From an uncultured Saprospiraceae bacterium (lineage in GTDB: Bacteria > Bacteroidota > Bacteroidia > Chitinophagales > Saprospiraceae), in contig CALMSO010000104.1 of the NCBI GenBank assembly GCA_937872385.1, positions 1-64,000 of the forward strand: 64,000 nucleotides of DNA, written 5' to 3'. Below the pieces are notes generated by a model. It did no database searches. It was not told the origin of the DNA and saw only the letters and a list, made by a program, of their open reading frames with translations. Shown here piece after piece: positions 63,307 through 64,000 of this stretch. The first letter of the stretch is position 1, and every line of letters starts with the position of its first letter. The position numbers and the translations under genes are program-made.

Positions 63307-64000
63307 TTATTTCAATTCAAAACTACCGCTCAGGCCTTCCTGCGAATGGGGGCCCACCATCACATCGAAAACGCCCGGTTCTACTATGAATTTGCCGGTT
63401 GCATCATAGAATCCAAGCTCTTGGTCGGTAAGTGTAAACGCAATGGTTTTGGCAGCGCCCGGTTCTAAGTAACATTTTTCAAAACCTTTCAACTCTTTGA
63501 CGGGTCGCACAATGCTCGCCACGCGATCCCGGATGTACAATTGCGCAACTTCTTCGCCGGCGCGCGCGCCGGTGTTCGTCACGGTCACCTGCACCTTGAT
63601 GTTTTTGTTGTCTGCTGCGTCAATTTGCAAGTTAGAATAATTGAAGGTAGTGTAGCTCAGCCCATAGCCAAAGGGGTACAGCGGCGCGTTGGATTCATCG
63701 CTGTAATGCGACCAGAACACGTCCTGCTTGGGCCCCGGGCGGCCGGTATTGTAATAATTATAATAAATCGGTACTTGCCCCACGCTACGCGGGAAAGTCA
63801 TTGGCAGTTTGCCACCCGGATTGTACTCGCCGAAAAGCACCTGTGCAATGGCGTTGCCGCTTTGCGAGCCCAAATGCCAGGCTTCTACAATGGCGGGAAC
63901 ATTGTCCGCGGCCCAAGGAATGGCGAGCGGCCGGCCATTCATCAGCACCAGCACGATGTTTTTATTGACCGCATAAACCGCTTCGAGCAACTCTTGCTGC
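63307..64000 (-). CDS. bglX: Glycoside hydrolase family 3 beta-glucosidase, C-terminal part (runs off the window)
   Basis: The reading frame stays open to the right edge, so only the last 231 codons are seen. They contain the end of the GH3 C-terminal domain ('GNAIAQVLFGEYNPGGKLPMTF', here in two parts: GNAIAQVLFG and EYNPGGKLP). After it comes 'PLYPFGYGLSYTTF' and a fibronectin-III-like domain ('VTNTGARAGEEVAQLYIRD') ending in LSGSFELK. This matches BglX-type periplasmic beta-glucosidases. The catalytic nucleophile lies outside the window. Confidence 0.9.
   Translation of the reverse strand, partial: QQELLEAVYAVNKNIVLVLMNGRPLAIPWAADNVPAIVEAWHLGSQSGNAIAQVLFGEYNPGGKLPMTFPRSVGQVPIYYNYYNTGRPGPKQDVFWSHYSDESNAPLYPFGYGLSYTTFNYSNLQIDAADNKNIKVQVTVTNTGARAGEEVAQLYIRDRVASIVRPVKELKGFEKCYLEPGAAKTIAFTLTDQELGFYDATGKFIVEPGVFDVMVGPHSQEGLSGSFELK

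Overview
The window comes from the chromosome of a Bacteroidota bacterium, most likely a Saprospiraceae-type member. The signs are a SusC/SusD pair, two secreted proteins with type IX secretion C-terminal signals, an LptD-like protein divergent from an amidase, 2TM-domain proteins, DUF1573, a fused E1 alpha/beta dehydrogenase, and several TAnnTTTG promoter boxes. The 18-fold repeat surface protein (units with 'VWGLSYTGN' and 'CFDLSDNF') is of a kind I associate with Saprospiraceae. No rRNA, tRNA, CRISPR array, integrase or transposase is visible.

Layout. 0-8.5 kb: divergent amidase and LptD-like genes, then a leftward set of DEAD-box helicase, DUF1415, CvfB-like and a ureohydrolase fold lacking its metal ligands. 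8.7-13.2 kb: susC/susD operon with terminator and candidate promoter. 13.7-17.2 kb: small membrane protein, penicillin-acylase family enzyme, small lipoprotein. 17.3-17.85 kb: three tandem copies of a candidate small-RNA gene, each with a promoter box and an intrinsic terminator. 17.9-26.2 kb: DUF1573, fused E1 dehydrogenase, three tandem 2TM proteins, an outer-membrane protein, a PlsB-like acyltransferase and a voltage-gated channel. 26.4-38.9 kb: the 18-repeat T9SS protein, a choice-of-anchor-L/SprB-type T9SS protein, a DM13 lipoprotein, a beta-barrel protein and a GNAT enzyme.

38.97-46.9 kb: an AT-rich island of about 6.9 kb between two 526-bp near-identical direct repeats. The repeats are the promoter and first 156 codons of a GH113 lipoprotein gene, so the left end carries a truncated copy and the right end the intact gene. 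The island encodes a radical SAM/SPASM enzyme, a 71-residue precursor-like peptide with three cysteines, an M50 membrane protease with a PqqD-like N-terminus, a membrane-anchored carboxypeptidase-regulatory-like protein, and a fusion of a class I isoprenoid-synthase-like domain to a class II terpene-cyclase-like domain (DxDD plus QW-type motif). I read this as a candidate hybrid RiPP/terpenoid pathway and the most novel content here.

48.9-64 kb: dCTP deaminase, an OLD-like ATPase with a frameshifted DUF4276 partner (possible decayed defence pair), TamB, a dolichol-phosphate-mannose-synthase-like glycosyltransferase, an orphan CusB-like adaptor with metal-binding ends, an EAD11-like conflict-system protein, a TonB-dependent receptor and the 3' part of a GH3 beta-glucosidase gene running off the right edge.
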